Of a DNA stretch of 64,000 nucleotides, positions 36,735 to 44,368 are shown in pieces. Made by a program: the position numbers and the translations under genes. Source of the DNA: CAZLNO01 sp964561005. GTDB lineage: Bacteria; Pseudomonadota; Alphaproteobacteria; Kiloniellales; Rhodovibrionaceae. Each line of letters starts with the position of its first letter. Positions within the stretch are counted from its first letter, which is position 1. The notes beneath the pieces were generated by a model. The model was not told the DNA's origin and searched no databases. It worked only from the letters and a program-made list of their open reading frames with translations. The stretch lies in the NCBI GenBank assembly GCA_964561005.1, contig CAZLNO010000003.1, positions 26,578 through 90,577 of the forward strand. Direction: 5' to 3'.

Positions 36735-37952
36735 ATGCTGGGCCCCGAAACGCTCCTGCAAGGCCTGGTCGAACGAGGCTTCGACGCCGCCAGCGGCGTG
36801 CCCTGCTCCACGCTCGAGGGGGTCTTCGCCCTGCTGGAGGGCGGGCGCGGCCCGGCGCGGCGGATCGCCTACACCGGCGCCACGCAGGAGGGCGAGGCCG
36901 TCGCCATCGCCGCCGGGGCGTGGCTGGCCGGGCGGACGCCCTTCGTGGTGCTGCAGAACTCGGGGCTGGGGAACATTGTCAACCCGGTGGCGTCGCTCAC
37001 CTCGGTGTTCGGCATCCCGCTGCTGTTCCTGATCTCCCATCGCGGCGAGCCGGGCCGGCCGGACGCACCGCAGCACGCGCTGATGGGGGAGACGACGGGC
37101 GGGCTGCTGGACCTGCTGCGCATGCCGCACCGGCCGCTGCCCGCCACGGCCGAGGGCGTGGCGGGCGACCTTGCCGGCCTGGACGACCTGCGCCGACGCA
37201 CGCGGCGCAGCGTTGCCTTCGTGGCCGCGCGCGGCAGCGTCGCCAAGACCGCAGAGATTGACGAGCCCGGCCCCGCGATCCGGCCACCGGCTCCGCCCGC
37301 ACCGGCAGCGGTCGCGGCGCGCGGCGAGCCGGCGGCGCCGCCGCCCAGCCGCCGCGCCGCGCTGGAGGCCGTGCTGGCGCGCGCGCCGGCCGACGCCGCC
37401 GTCGTCGCCACCACGGGCTACACCGCGCGCGAGCTGTTCACCCTGGAGGACCGCCCGACCAGCTTCTACAACGTCGGCGCCATGGGCAGCGCCGCCGGCA
37501 TCGCGCTCGGCGTCGCGCTGAACACGACGCGCCGCGTCATCCTGCTCGACGGCGACGGGGCGCTGCTGATGCGGCTGGGCAGCCTGGCCACGACCGGCCG
37601 CTGCCGGCCCGGCGGACTGGTCCACGTCGTGCTGGACAACGCGGCGCACGAGTCCACCGGCGGCCAGCCCACCGCCGCCGCCACGACCGACCTGGCGGCG
37701 GTGGCGGCGGCCTGCGGCTATCCCCGCGTGCTGCGGGCACACGGCGCCGAGGGCTTCGCCGCCGGGCTGGAGGAGGCTTTGGCCGGCGAGGCGGCGAGCT
37801 TCATCCACCTGCGCATCGCGCCCGGCCAGATGTCGCGGCTGGCCCGGCCGGACCGGCCCCTGCCCGAGCTGGCGGCGCGGTTCCGGGACGCGATGACGGC
37901 CGCGAAGCGCACCGAACAAGGCCAAGACGAGAGGGAGGTCGACGCACAATGA
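36735..37952 (+). CDS. ppd: Phosphonopyruvate decarboxylase
   Basis: 405 residues, thiamine-diphosphate enzyme. The N-terminal domain opens GLVERGFDAASGVPCSTLEG, typical of Ppd, with ATQEGEAVAIAAGAWLAG carrying the catalytic Glu. The C-terminal domain has the cofactor motif GDGALLMRLG (Gly273-Asp-Gly275) ending in DNAAHESTGG. It decarboxylates phosphonopyruvate to phosphonoacetaldehyde, making the pathway irreversible. A Pro/Ala-rich linker near residues 180-205 joins the two domains. The stop overlaps the next gene (ATGA at 37949-37952), so the ligase is translationally coupled to phosphonate synthesis. Confidence 0.92.
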   Translation: MLGPETLLQGLVERGFDAASGVPCSTLEGVFALLEGGRGPARRIAYTGATQEGEAVAIAAGAWLAGRTPFVVLQNSGLGNIVNPVASLTSVFGIPLLFLISHRGEPGRPDAPQHALMGETTGGLLDLLRMPHRPLPATAEGVAGDLAGLDDLRRRTRRSVAFVAARGSVAKTAEIDEPGPAIRPPAPPAPAAVAARGEPAAPPPSRRAALEAVLARAPADAAVVATTGYTARELFTLEDRPTSFYNVGAMGSAAGIALGVALNTTRRVILLDGDGALLMRLGSLATTGRCRPGGLVHVVLDNAAHESTGGQPTAAATTDLAAVAAACGYPRVLRAHGAEGFAAGLEEALAGEAASFIHLRIAPGQMSRLARPDRPLPELAARFRDAMTAAKRTEQGQDEREVDAQ

Positions 37953-39388
37953 CGGCCCTGGCCGGAACCGACGGCATTTCCGTGCACGCGCCGCGCTCCG
38001 CCGTGCCCGGCGCGCTCTGGCCCGCCGTGCCGGACTGGCGGCGCGCGGTGGTGCTGGCCCTGCAGCAGCAGTTCGAGCGCAGTCAGTGGTGGCCGGCCGA
38101 CGCCCTGGCGGCGCAGCAGTCCCGCCAGGCGGCGGCGCTGCTGAGCCACGCCTACGGCACGGTGCCGTTCTACCGCGACCGCCTGGCCAAGGTGCGTCTG
38201 CGCCGCGACGGCGCCATCCGGCCGGAGGAATGGCGGAAGATCCCCCTGCTGACCCGCGCCGACCTGCAGGCGCGCTTCGACGAGCTGCAAAGCCGGGCGG
38301 TGCCGGAGGCCCACGGTTCGGTGAGCGAGATCCACTCCTCCGGCTCCACCGGGCGGCCGGTGCGCGCCCTGCGGACCAAGCTCTCGATGCTGTTCTGGGA
38401 GGCGTTCACCCATCGCGACCATGACTGGCACGGCCGCGACCGGCGCCGGACGCTGGCCGTGATCCGCCACGCCGGCGCCGGCGAGGACCCCTATCCGCAC
38501 GGCACCACGGCGCCGAACTGGGGGCGCGAGAGCACCGCCGTCTACACCACCGGCCCCTCGATGGCGCTGAACGTCAACACACCGGTGGACCAGCAGGTCG
38601 AGTGGCTGCAACGCAGCGGCGCGTCCTACCTGCTGACCTTTCCCAGCAACGCCGAGCGCCTGGCCCGCCACTGCCTGGCCGAGGGCGCCCGGCTGCCGGA
38701 CCTCGAGCAGGTGCAGTTCATCGCCGAGGCGGTGCGCCCCGAGCTGCGCGAACTGATCCGCGAGGCCTGGGGCGCCAGGGCGACCAACACCTACAGCGCG
38801 CGCGAGATCGGCTACATGGCGATCCAATGCCCGGCCAGCGCGCACCTGCACGTGCAGAGCGAGGGCGTGCTGCTGGAAGTGCTGCGCGACGACGGCACGC
38901 CCTGCGAACCCGGCGAGGTCGGGCGCGTGGTGGTGACGCCGCTGCACAACTTCGCCATGCCGCTGATCCGCTACGACATCGGCGATTACGCGGAGGTCGG
39001 CGGGCCGTGCCCCTGCGGCCGCGGCCTGCCGGTGCTGCGGCGCGTGCTGGGCCGGACGCAGACCATCTTCCGCCTGCCCGGCGGCGAAACCCGCTGGACG
39101 CTGCTGTCGAACGGCGAGATCGCCGAACTGCTGGGCCTGGCGCCGATCCGGCAGTACCAGTTCGTGCAGACGGAGCCGGCGCGGGTGCTGGCGAAGCTGG
39201 TGGTCGCGCGGCCCCTGACCGGCGACGAGGAGGCGGCGGTGGCCGCCTGGCTGCGCGGCAAGCTGGACTACCCCTTCAAGGTGGATTTCGCCTATTCCGA
39301 GTCGCTGCCCCGCACGGCCGGGGGCAAGTTCTTCGACTTCGTCTCCGAGGTCGGCGCCGGCCATCCGGCCGCGAGCCCGGCCGCCTGA
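37949..39388 (+). CDS. PaaK/CapK-like adenylate-forming ligase
   Basis: 479 residues in the phenylacetate-CoA ligase/coenzyme F390 synthetase group. The ATP P-loop reads EIHSSGSTGRP (Ser130-Gly135), followed by TNTYSAREIGYMA (acyl-adenylate site) and PLIRYDIGDYA (hinge Asp). CPCGRGLPVL and VLGRTQT follow as in PaaK, and the C-terminal GGKFFDF supplies a Lys. It should activate a carboxylic acid with ATP and pass it to CoA, an amine or a carrier. The 4-nt overlap with the decarboxylase suggests the acid or the acceptor belongs to the phosphonate product, for example an amide on 2-aminoethylphosphonate. That pairing is inference. Confidence 0.8.
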   Translation: MTALAGTDGISVHAPRSAVPGALWPAVPDWRRAVVLALQQQFERSQWWPADALAAQQSRQAAALLSHAYGTVPFYRDRLAKVRLRRDGAIRPEEWRKIPLLTRADLQARFDELQSRAVPEAHGSVSEIHSSGSTGRPVRALRTKLSMLFWEAFTHRDHDWHGRDRRRTLAVIRHAGAGEDPYPHGTTAPNWGRESTAVYTTGPSMALNVNTPVDQQVEWLQRSGASYLLTFPSNAERLARHCLAEGARLPDLEQVQFIAEAVRPELRELIREAWGARATNTYSAREIGYMAIQCPASAHLHVQSEGVLLEVLRDDGTPCEPGEVGRVVVTPLHNFAMPLIRYDIGDYAEVGGPCPCGRGLPVLRRVLGRTQTIFRLPGGETRWTLLSNGEIAELLGLAPIRQYQFVQTEPARVLAKLVVARPLTGDEEAAVAAWLRGKLDYPFKVDFAYSESLPRTAGGKFFDFVSEVGAGHPAASPAA

Positions 39389-39390
39389 CG

Positions 39391-40404
39391 ATGCGCACGC
39401 GCCGGGCGATCCTGCACGGGCTGGGCGGCCTGGCGGCGAGCGCGCTGGTGCCGCTGCCGCCCGCGGCGGCCGCCGGGCGCGGCGGGGCGGTTCGCCGCTT
39501 CGACCTGCACGCCTTCGGCATCCGCGGCCAGGTGACCCTGATCCAGGGCGACGGCGCGCCGGTGGACACCATCGCCGCCGCCTGCCAGGCGCGGCTGGCG
39601 CGCGCGGACCGGGCGCTCAGCCTGTATCGCGACGATTCGGCGCTGGTGCGGCTGAACCGCCTGGGAACGCTGGCCGGGGCGGCGCCCGATCTTTCGGCGG
39701 CGCTGGAGCTGGCGCTGGCGGTCGCGCGGCAGACCGGCGGCGCCTTCGATCCCACGGTGCAGCCGCTGTGGACGCTCCACGCCCGCGCCTTCGGGCCGGC
39801 GGGCGACGGCGACCCGCCGGAGCCGGCGGCGCTGACGGCGGCGCTCAGCCGCGTCGACCACCGGGCCGTCCGGCTGGAGCCCGCCGGGGACCGGGTGGCC
39901 TTGGCCCGACCGGGCATGGCGCTGACCCTGAACGGCGTCGCGCAGGGCTACGCGGCCGACCTGGTCGCGGAGGTGCTGGCGGCGCACGGCGTGCGCGACT
40001 ACCTCGTCGACCTCGGCGAGTTCCGGGCCGCCGGCACCCGGGCCGACGGGCGGCCCTGGCGCGTGGGGGTCGCAGCGCCGGCGGCGGGGCGCCTGCGCCT
40101 GCTGCGCGTGCTGGAGCCGGCACCCGGCGGCCTGGCCACCTCGGCCGGCTACGCCACGCCCTTCGCGCCTGGCGGCGAGCACCATCACATCTTCGACCCG
40201 GCCACGGGGCGCAGCGCGCGGACGCATGCCAGCGTCACCGTGCTGGCCTCCAGCGCCGCGCGGGCGGACGTCTACGCCACCGCCTTCGCCGCCATGCCCC
40301 GCACGGCCATCGCGGACGTCCTGGCGCGCCAGCCGGATCTCGCCGCCCTGCTGGTCGATCCCGACGGTCGGGTCGCGACGCTGGGCGCCTGGCCGCGCGG
40401 CTGA
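39391..40404 (+). CDS. apbE: FAD:protein FMN transferase (ApbE)
   Basis: 337 residues. A twin-arginine-like signal (RTRRAILHGLGG, then ALVPLPPAAAAG) puts it in the periplasm. The ApbE domain shows LSLYRDDSALVRLNR, GAFDPTVQPLW, LNGVAQGYAADLV (Gln where many have Lys), and GEHHHIFDPATGRSA, the metal-binding and FAD-binding strip. ApbE attaches FMN to the Thr/Ser of SGAT-type sites. A substrate with exactly such a site is coded at 32039-32557 in the divergent gene set, so the two arms complete each other. It starts two bases after the ligase stop. Confidence 0.92.
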   Translation: MRTRRAILHGLGGLAASALVPLPPAAAAGRGGAVRRFDLHAFGIRGQVTLIQGDGAPVDTIAAACQARLARADRALSLYRDDSALVRLNRLGTLAGAAPDLSAALELALAVARQTGGAFDPTVQPLWTLHARAFGPAGDGDPPEPAALTAALSRVDHRAVRLEPAGDRVALARPGMALTLNGVAQGYAADLVAEVLAAHGVRDYLVDLGEFRAAGTRADGRPWRVGVAAPAAGRLRLLRVLEPAPGGLATSAGYATPFAPGGEHHHIFDPATGRSARTHASVTVLASSAARADVYATAFAAMPRTAIADVLARQPDLAALLVDPDGRVATLGAWPRG

Positions 40405-40556
40405 GGCCATCCACCCATCGCCTCGGCGCGATTTCGTGTGCGGCGCGCTCTCGCCAGTGCGCGCGGGCGGTGCTATCGTCCGCGCGCGCCGCGCCGGCGG
40501 GAGGGGACGACCGGGCGCGGCAGGGGCAAGCCCGGCTGGTCCGTCAACGGCGCGAG

Positions 40557-42002
40557 ATGATCGACCTTCGACCCGTCGTCTTCATTCTGGGCATCCTGCT
40601 GTCGGTGCTGGCGCTGGCCATGCTGGTGCCGGTCGCGGCGGATTTGGCGGTCGGCCATCCCGACTGGGAGGTCTTTCTGGCCAGCGCGGCCGTGACGCTG
40701 TTCGTCAGCGTGTCGATGATCCTGACCACGCGCGGCGGCCGGCGCGGCCTGAACATCCGGCAGGCCTTCGTGATGACCACCTTCGCGTGGATCACCATCG
40801 CGTTGTTCGGCGCCCTGCCGCTCGCCTTCTCCGAACTGGAGATGTCGCTCACCGACGCCTTCTTCGAGGCGATGTCGGGGATCACCACCACGGGCTCCAC
40901 GGTCATCGTCGGCCTGGACGAGGCGCCGCCGGGCATCCTCTTGTGGCGGGCGATCCTGCAGTGGCTGGGCGGCATCGGCATCATCGTCATGGCGCTGGCG
41001 ATCCTGCCCATCCTGCGGGTGGGCGGCATGCAGCTCTTCCGCGTCGAGGCCTTCGAGGCGGACAAGGTGCTGCCGCGCGCCGCCGAGGTGGCGGGCGGAA
41101 TCTCCGGCATCTACGCCTTCCTCACCGCGGCGGCGGCGATCGTCTACTGGTCGCTGGGCATGAGCGGCTTCGACGCCATCGCCCACGCCATGACCTCGAT
41201 CGCCACCGGGGGCTACTCCACGCATGACGCCTCCTTCGTCCACTGGAACGCGCCGGCCATCCTCTGGGCGACGAGCGTGGTGATGGTGCTGGGCTCGTTG
41301 CCCTTCGTGCTCTACCTGCGCGCGATGCGGGGCGAGCTGCTGTCGCTGCTGCGCGACGAGCAGGTGCGCTGGATGCTGGCGATCATGGGCGGGGCGATCG
41401 CCGTGGCGCTGGCCTTCCTGCTGCTGAACGCGGTGCTTCCGCTCAGGGAGGCGCTGCCGCACGCGGTTTTCAACGTCATCTCGATCATGACCGGCACGGG
41501 CTATGCCAGCGCCGATTTCGGCCTGTGGGGCGGCTTTATCATGGTGGAGATGTTCATCCTGATGTTCGTCGGCGGCTGCGCGGGCTCCACCACCTGCGGC
41601 ATCAAGATCTTCCGCGTGCAGATCGTCTACGCCGAGGCGCGGGTGCAGATGCTGCGCCTCATGCAGCCCAACGGCGTCTTCATCCCGTACTACAACAAGC
41701 GGCCGATTCCCGACGCCGTGGCCAGCGCCGTGATGGGCTTCTTCTTCCTGTACATGCTCTCCTTCGCGGTGCTGGCGCTGGCGCTGGGGCTGCTCGGCCT
41801 GGACTTCATCACGGCCGTTTCGGGCGCGGCGACGGCGATCTCCAACGTCGGTCCCGGCCTGGGCGGGATCATCGGCCCCTCGGGCACCTTTACCTCGCTG
41901 CCCGACGCGGCGAAGTGGCTGCTCTCGGCCGGGATGCTCCTGGGGCGGCTGGAGCTGTTCACCGTGCTGGTGCTGTTCTCCCCCGCGTTCTGGCGCGGCT
42001 GA
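40557..42002 (+). CDS. trkH: TrkH-family potassium uptake protein
   Basis: 481-residue membrane protein with the four pore repeats of the Trk/Ktr superfamily: SGITTTGSTVI, SIATGGYSTHD, SIMTGTGYAS and AISNVGPGLGG, each with the filter Gly. The N-terminus (RPVVFILGILLSVLALAML) and the PILRVGGMQLFRVEA loop are typical of TrkH. It takes up potassium with a cytoplasmic TrkA partner that is not in this window. It lies 152 nt after apbE on the same strand and is probably separate from the phosphonate/flavin genes. Confidence 0.93.
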   Translation: MIDLRPVVFILGILLSVLALAMLVPVAADLAVGHPDWEVFLASAAVTLFVSVSMILTTRGGRRGLNIRQAFVMTTFAWITIALFGALPLAFSELEMSLTDAFFEAMSGITTTGSTVIVGLDEAPPGILLWRAILQWLGGIGIIVMALAILPILRVGGMQLFRVEAFEADKVLPRAAEVAGGISGIYAFLTAAAAIVYWSLGMSGFDAIAHAMTSIATGGYSTHDASFVHWNAPAILWATSVVMVLGSLPFVLYLRAMRGELLSLLRDEQVRWMLAIMGGAIAVALAFLLLNAVLPLREALPHAVFNVISIMTGTGYASADFGLWGGFIMVEMFILMFVGGCAGSTTCGIKIFRVQIVYAEARVQMLRLMQPNGVFIPYYNKRPIPDAVASAVMGFFFLYMLSFAVLALALGLLGLDFITAVSGAATAISNVGPGLGGIIGPSGTFTSLPDAAKWLLSAGMLLGRLELFTVLVLFSPAFWRG

Positions 42003-42023
42003 CGGCGGCCGGCCCGAAGCGGG

Positions 42024-42755
42024 TCAGGGATAGGCGCAGCGCTGCCAGGTGACCTTCACGAAGGCCCGGTTGTCGTGGTCCACGATCGAGAAGCGATGCT
42101 CGTGGCCGTTCATGACCACCGAGTAATGCAGCGGCAGCGTGCCTTCCACCGTCGTGGATTCGCCGCCAAGGCGGAAGAAGGTCACCGTCACCGGCTCGTC
42201 GGGGTCGAACCAGGCTTCCGGCCGGCCCTGGGCGTCGCGGGCGGAGGCCCCGCCGGCCGTTACCGTGATGCTGTTGTCGGCGAAGGTAACCGAATCGGCC
42301 GCGCCCTTGGACAGCGGGGTTTGCACGATGAAACGCTTGGTCAGCGGTCCGGCGTCGCACTCCGCGGTGTTGGCGGCCTTGGTGATGACGAACTCCAGGC
42401 GCTGGGCGGACAGGCCGTCGTCGAGTCGCCGGCGCACGAGTTCCAGCAACTCGGCCGGCTTGCCGCTCGGCACCTCGGCCTCGTAGCGCTGCTGCCAGCT
42501 TTCCAGCTCCTGCCGGGTGTCGCCCAGCTCGGCGCGCAAATCGGATTTCTCCCGCTCGGTTTTGGCGAGCTGGTCGTTCAGCGCCGATACCTTTTCCTCC
42601 AGCCGCCGCACCTCGATCTTGGCGAGCTGCGAGCCGGTCTCGTAGGCGAAGGCGCCCGCCGCGCCCAGGCCCACGAGGATCAGCAGCCACTTGATGACCG
42701 CCAGTCTTCGCTGGCGTTTCCGCCTGCGGCGACTGTCCTGAAGTCCGAGACTCAT
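42024..42755 (-). CDS. Membrane-anchored coiled-coil protein of unknown function
   Basis: 243 residues. A basic start (DSRRRRKRQRRLAVIKW) leads into one membrane segment (LLILVGLGAAGAFAYET), then a coiled coil of about 60 residues (LEEKVSALNDQLAKTEREK...), then a globular C-terminal domain of about 140 residues with two Cys (AECDAGP and WQRCAYP at the very end) that may form a disulfide in the periplasm. I do not recognise the C-terminal domain. Start ATG 42755 is favoured by the position of the membrane anchor. It is convergent with trkH, 21 nt apart. Confidence 0.7.
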   Translation of the reverse strand: MSLGLQDSRRRRKRQRRLAVIKWLLILVGLGAAGAFAYETGSQLAKIEVRRLEEKVSALNDQLAKTEREKSDLRAELGDTRQELESWQQRYEAEVPSGKPAELLELVRRRLDDGLSAQRLEFVITKAANTAECDAGPLTKRFIVQTPLSKGAADSVTFADNSITVTAGGASARDAQGRPEAWFDPDEPVTVTFFRLGGESTTVEGTLPLHYSVVMNGHEHRFSIVDHDNRAFVKVTWQRCAYP

Positions 42756-43063
42756 TCCCCTCGCAATTCCCTTTTCACCACGCGCGATCCTGCCGCGGGA
42801 TTGCGGCATCCGCATGACAGCATGCCACACCCGACGACATGATGAAGAGTGCATTAACGACGCGGAAGGAAGCGCCGTCGGCATCCGGTCGGCCCCCCCT
42901 GTCATGACCGTTCGGGGGCGTTGCGTCCAGGGCGGTTTTCCGAACCGCGACCTGAACGAAAGCCATCGCGCCGCCGCGGCCTCACATCGTGAGGCGCGTC
43001 CTCACGCCTTCAGGGGTGAACGGCCCTGGGCCGAACGCTCACCCCGATGAAGGCGACAAAGTC
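42756..43063. other. Gene-free region with structured leader
   Basis: 308 nt between the coiled-coil gene and the truncated homocysteine methyltransferase. The left part holds nothing I can name. The right part (42979-43045) can form two stable hairpins, listed separately, and leads into the methyltransferase remnant. Confidence 0.5.
42979..43045 (+). promoter_or_regulatory. Candidate structured RNA leader before the methyltransferase remnant
   Basis: Hairpin 1: GCCTCAC-ATC-GTGAGGC (42979-42995), perfect. Hairpin 2: GGGGTGA (43013-43019) with TCACCCC (43039-43045), enclosing a second perfect stem CGGCCC-T-GGGCCG (43021-43033). The start codon follows at 43064. Methionine-pathway genes often have riboswitches, but the consensus of SAM-II, SAH or SAM/SAH RNAs is not recognisable here. 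It may be an unclassified leader or just a G+C-rich fold. Confidence 0.3.
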
Positions 43064-43347
43064 ATGGCAACCTACCGACACCATCTGCCGCAGATCGACG
43101 GCGGGCTTTTCCTGACCGACGCGGGAATCGAGACGACACTGATCTTTCTCGACGGACTCGATCTGGCGCATTTCGCCGCGTTCGACCTGCTGAAGGACGA
43201 TGCGGGGACCGAGGCGCTTCGGCGCTACTTCCGCCGGCACGCCAAGATCGCCCGCGACAACGGCACCGGCTTCCCGATCGAGAGCGCGACCTGGCGCGCC
43301 AGCCTCGGCCAGGGCGTCCGGCGTGTAGCCAAGCCTTTCGCCCCAAT
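43064..43347 (+). pseudogene. Truncated homocysteine S-methyltransferase
   Basis: From ATG 43064 (MATYRHHLPQIDGGLFLTD) about 80 residues match the start of a homocysteine S-methyltransferase, through FPIESATWRASL. The next part of the protein (LDWGERLGYTPDALAEA) is present, but inverted: it reads on the minus strand within 43304-43350, between the arms of a 21-bp inverted repeat. The zinc-binding Cys region is absent, so this is a broken gene. It differs from the intact enzyme at 26340. Confidence 0.8.
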
Positions 43348-43368
43348 CGAGGCTGGCGCGCCAGGTCG
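43287..43368. repeat. 21-bp perfect inverted repeat at an inversion junction
   Basis: Arms 43287-43307 and 43348-43368 are perfect complements around a 40-nt loop, and each arm contains the 12-bp self-complementary CTGGCGCGCCAG. The methyltransferase sequence enters from the left on the plus strand and continues on the minus strand inside the loop, while MetY sequence leaves on the right. That geometry is a fold-back inversion. Confidence 0.85.
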
Positions 43369-43793
43369 TTCAGCAGCGGAAAACGCTCGGGATGCGCCTC
43401 CCAGGGGAAGTTGCCGCCGTCGACGATGATGCCGCCGATGGAGGTGCCGTGGCCGGCGATGTACTTGGTCGTGGAGTAAACCACCACGGCGGCGCCGTGG
43501 TCCGGCGGCCGGCACAGCGTCGGCGCCGCGGTGTTGTCGACGATCAGCGGAATCCCGAGCTCCCGGCCGATCGCCGCCACCTCGCCGATGGGAAAGACCT
43601 GCAGCTTCGGGTTGGCAGGGTCTCGGCGAAGAAGGCGCGGGTGCGCGCGTCGGCGAGCGCCCGGAAGGCTTCCGGCTCGGCCGGATCGGCGAAGCGCACC
43701 TCGACGCCCATCTGTGGCAGCGTGTGGGCGAAGAGGTTCCAGGTGTCGCCGTAGAGGTCGGTCGAGGCGACGATGTTGTCGCCGGCGCGGGGT
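43369..43793 (-). pseudogene. Internal fragment of O-acetylhomoserine sulfhydrylase (MetY)
   Basis: On the minus strand, codons from about 43793 down to 43369 give an internal piece of a Cys/Met-metabolism PLP enzyme: DNIVASTDLYGDTWNLFAH, then (after a frameshift near 43615) LGIPLIVDNTAAPTLCRP and VVYSTTKYIAGHGTSIGG with the PLP lysine, ending HPERFPLLNDLA. Both the N-terminal and C-terminal thirds are missing. It is not functional. It abuts the inverted repeat on one side and an unrelated plus-strand fragment on the other. Confidence 0.8.
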
Positions 43794-43794
43794 A

Positions 43795-43890
43795 AGCGGC
43801 GCGAGCGCCCTGAACGACTACCCGGAGCTGCGCAGCACCGCGACCTACTATCGCTGGGTCTGGCAGCTCGCGCATCTCGAGGTGCGGTGA
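43795..43890 (+). pseudogene. 3'-end fragment of an unknown gene
   Basis: About 31 codons read SALNDYPELRSTATYYRWVW...HLEVR and stop at 43890. The aromatic, amphipathic sequence looks like the true end of a protein, but its start is replaced by MetY sequence. I do not recognise the family. Confidence 0.35.
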
Positions 43891-44013
43891 GATGGGCGTG
43901 CGGCTGTCCCTGCGCTACGTCCTGCTCGGCGCGGCCTCGTCGCCCTGGCCCCTTGAGAGCAGCCCAGTTTGGGGCGGGGGCGACCTCGGCTCGCGCGGGA
44001 ATGGCGAGGAGGG

Positions 44014-44090
44014 TGGCGGACCCGGCAGGATTCGAACCTGCGACCTTCGGCTCCGGAGGCCGACGCTCTATCCGGCTGAGCTACGGGCCC
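44014..44090 (-). tRNA. tRNA-Arg (CCG)
   Basis: 77 nt with encoded CCA. Acceptor GGGCCCG pairs with CGGGTCC (one G-T pair), the D-arm reads AGCTCAGCCGGATAGAGC, the anticodon stem TCGGC/GCCGA encloses CTCCGGA (anticodon CCG), and the T-arm is CAGGTTCGAATCCTG. It reads CGG, a common codon in this G+C-rich genome. The gene debris at 43064-43890 and the pRiA4b ORF-3 family gene on either side fit use of the tRNA as a recombination site. Confidence 0.97.
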
Positions 44091-44368
44091 GCTGTCGCGG
44101 CGATGCGCGCAGGATACGCCAGCGGCCAAGCGTGGGTAAACCAGATGCCGCGCGCGCCGTCAACGGCTGTGTGCATGGATATGGGAACGCGCCCAGGCCG
44201 GGGAAAGCCTCGAGGCGCCGGTTCTTCGGACCGCGCGGGGGTTCGCCAGCACCGGGGGCGGTCCCCTCGGATGCCTCGGCGACGCGTGCAGCGCATTCCC
44301 GGCCGCCCGGTTCGCTGATAGCATCTGCGTCGAGCGGCACAGCCGCAGCACGCAGGGGGTCAAGGGCG

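Noticed and set aside
42979..43063. SAM-II or SAH riboswitch
   Set aside because: The hairpins are real but the conserved loop and junction bases of these RNA classes are not found, so only an unclassified leader is reported.
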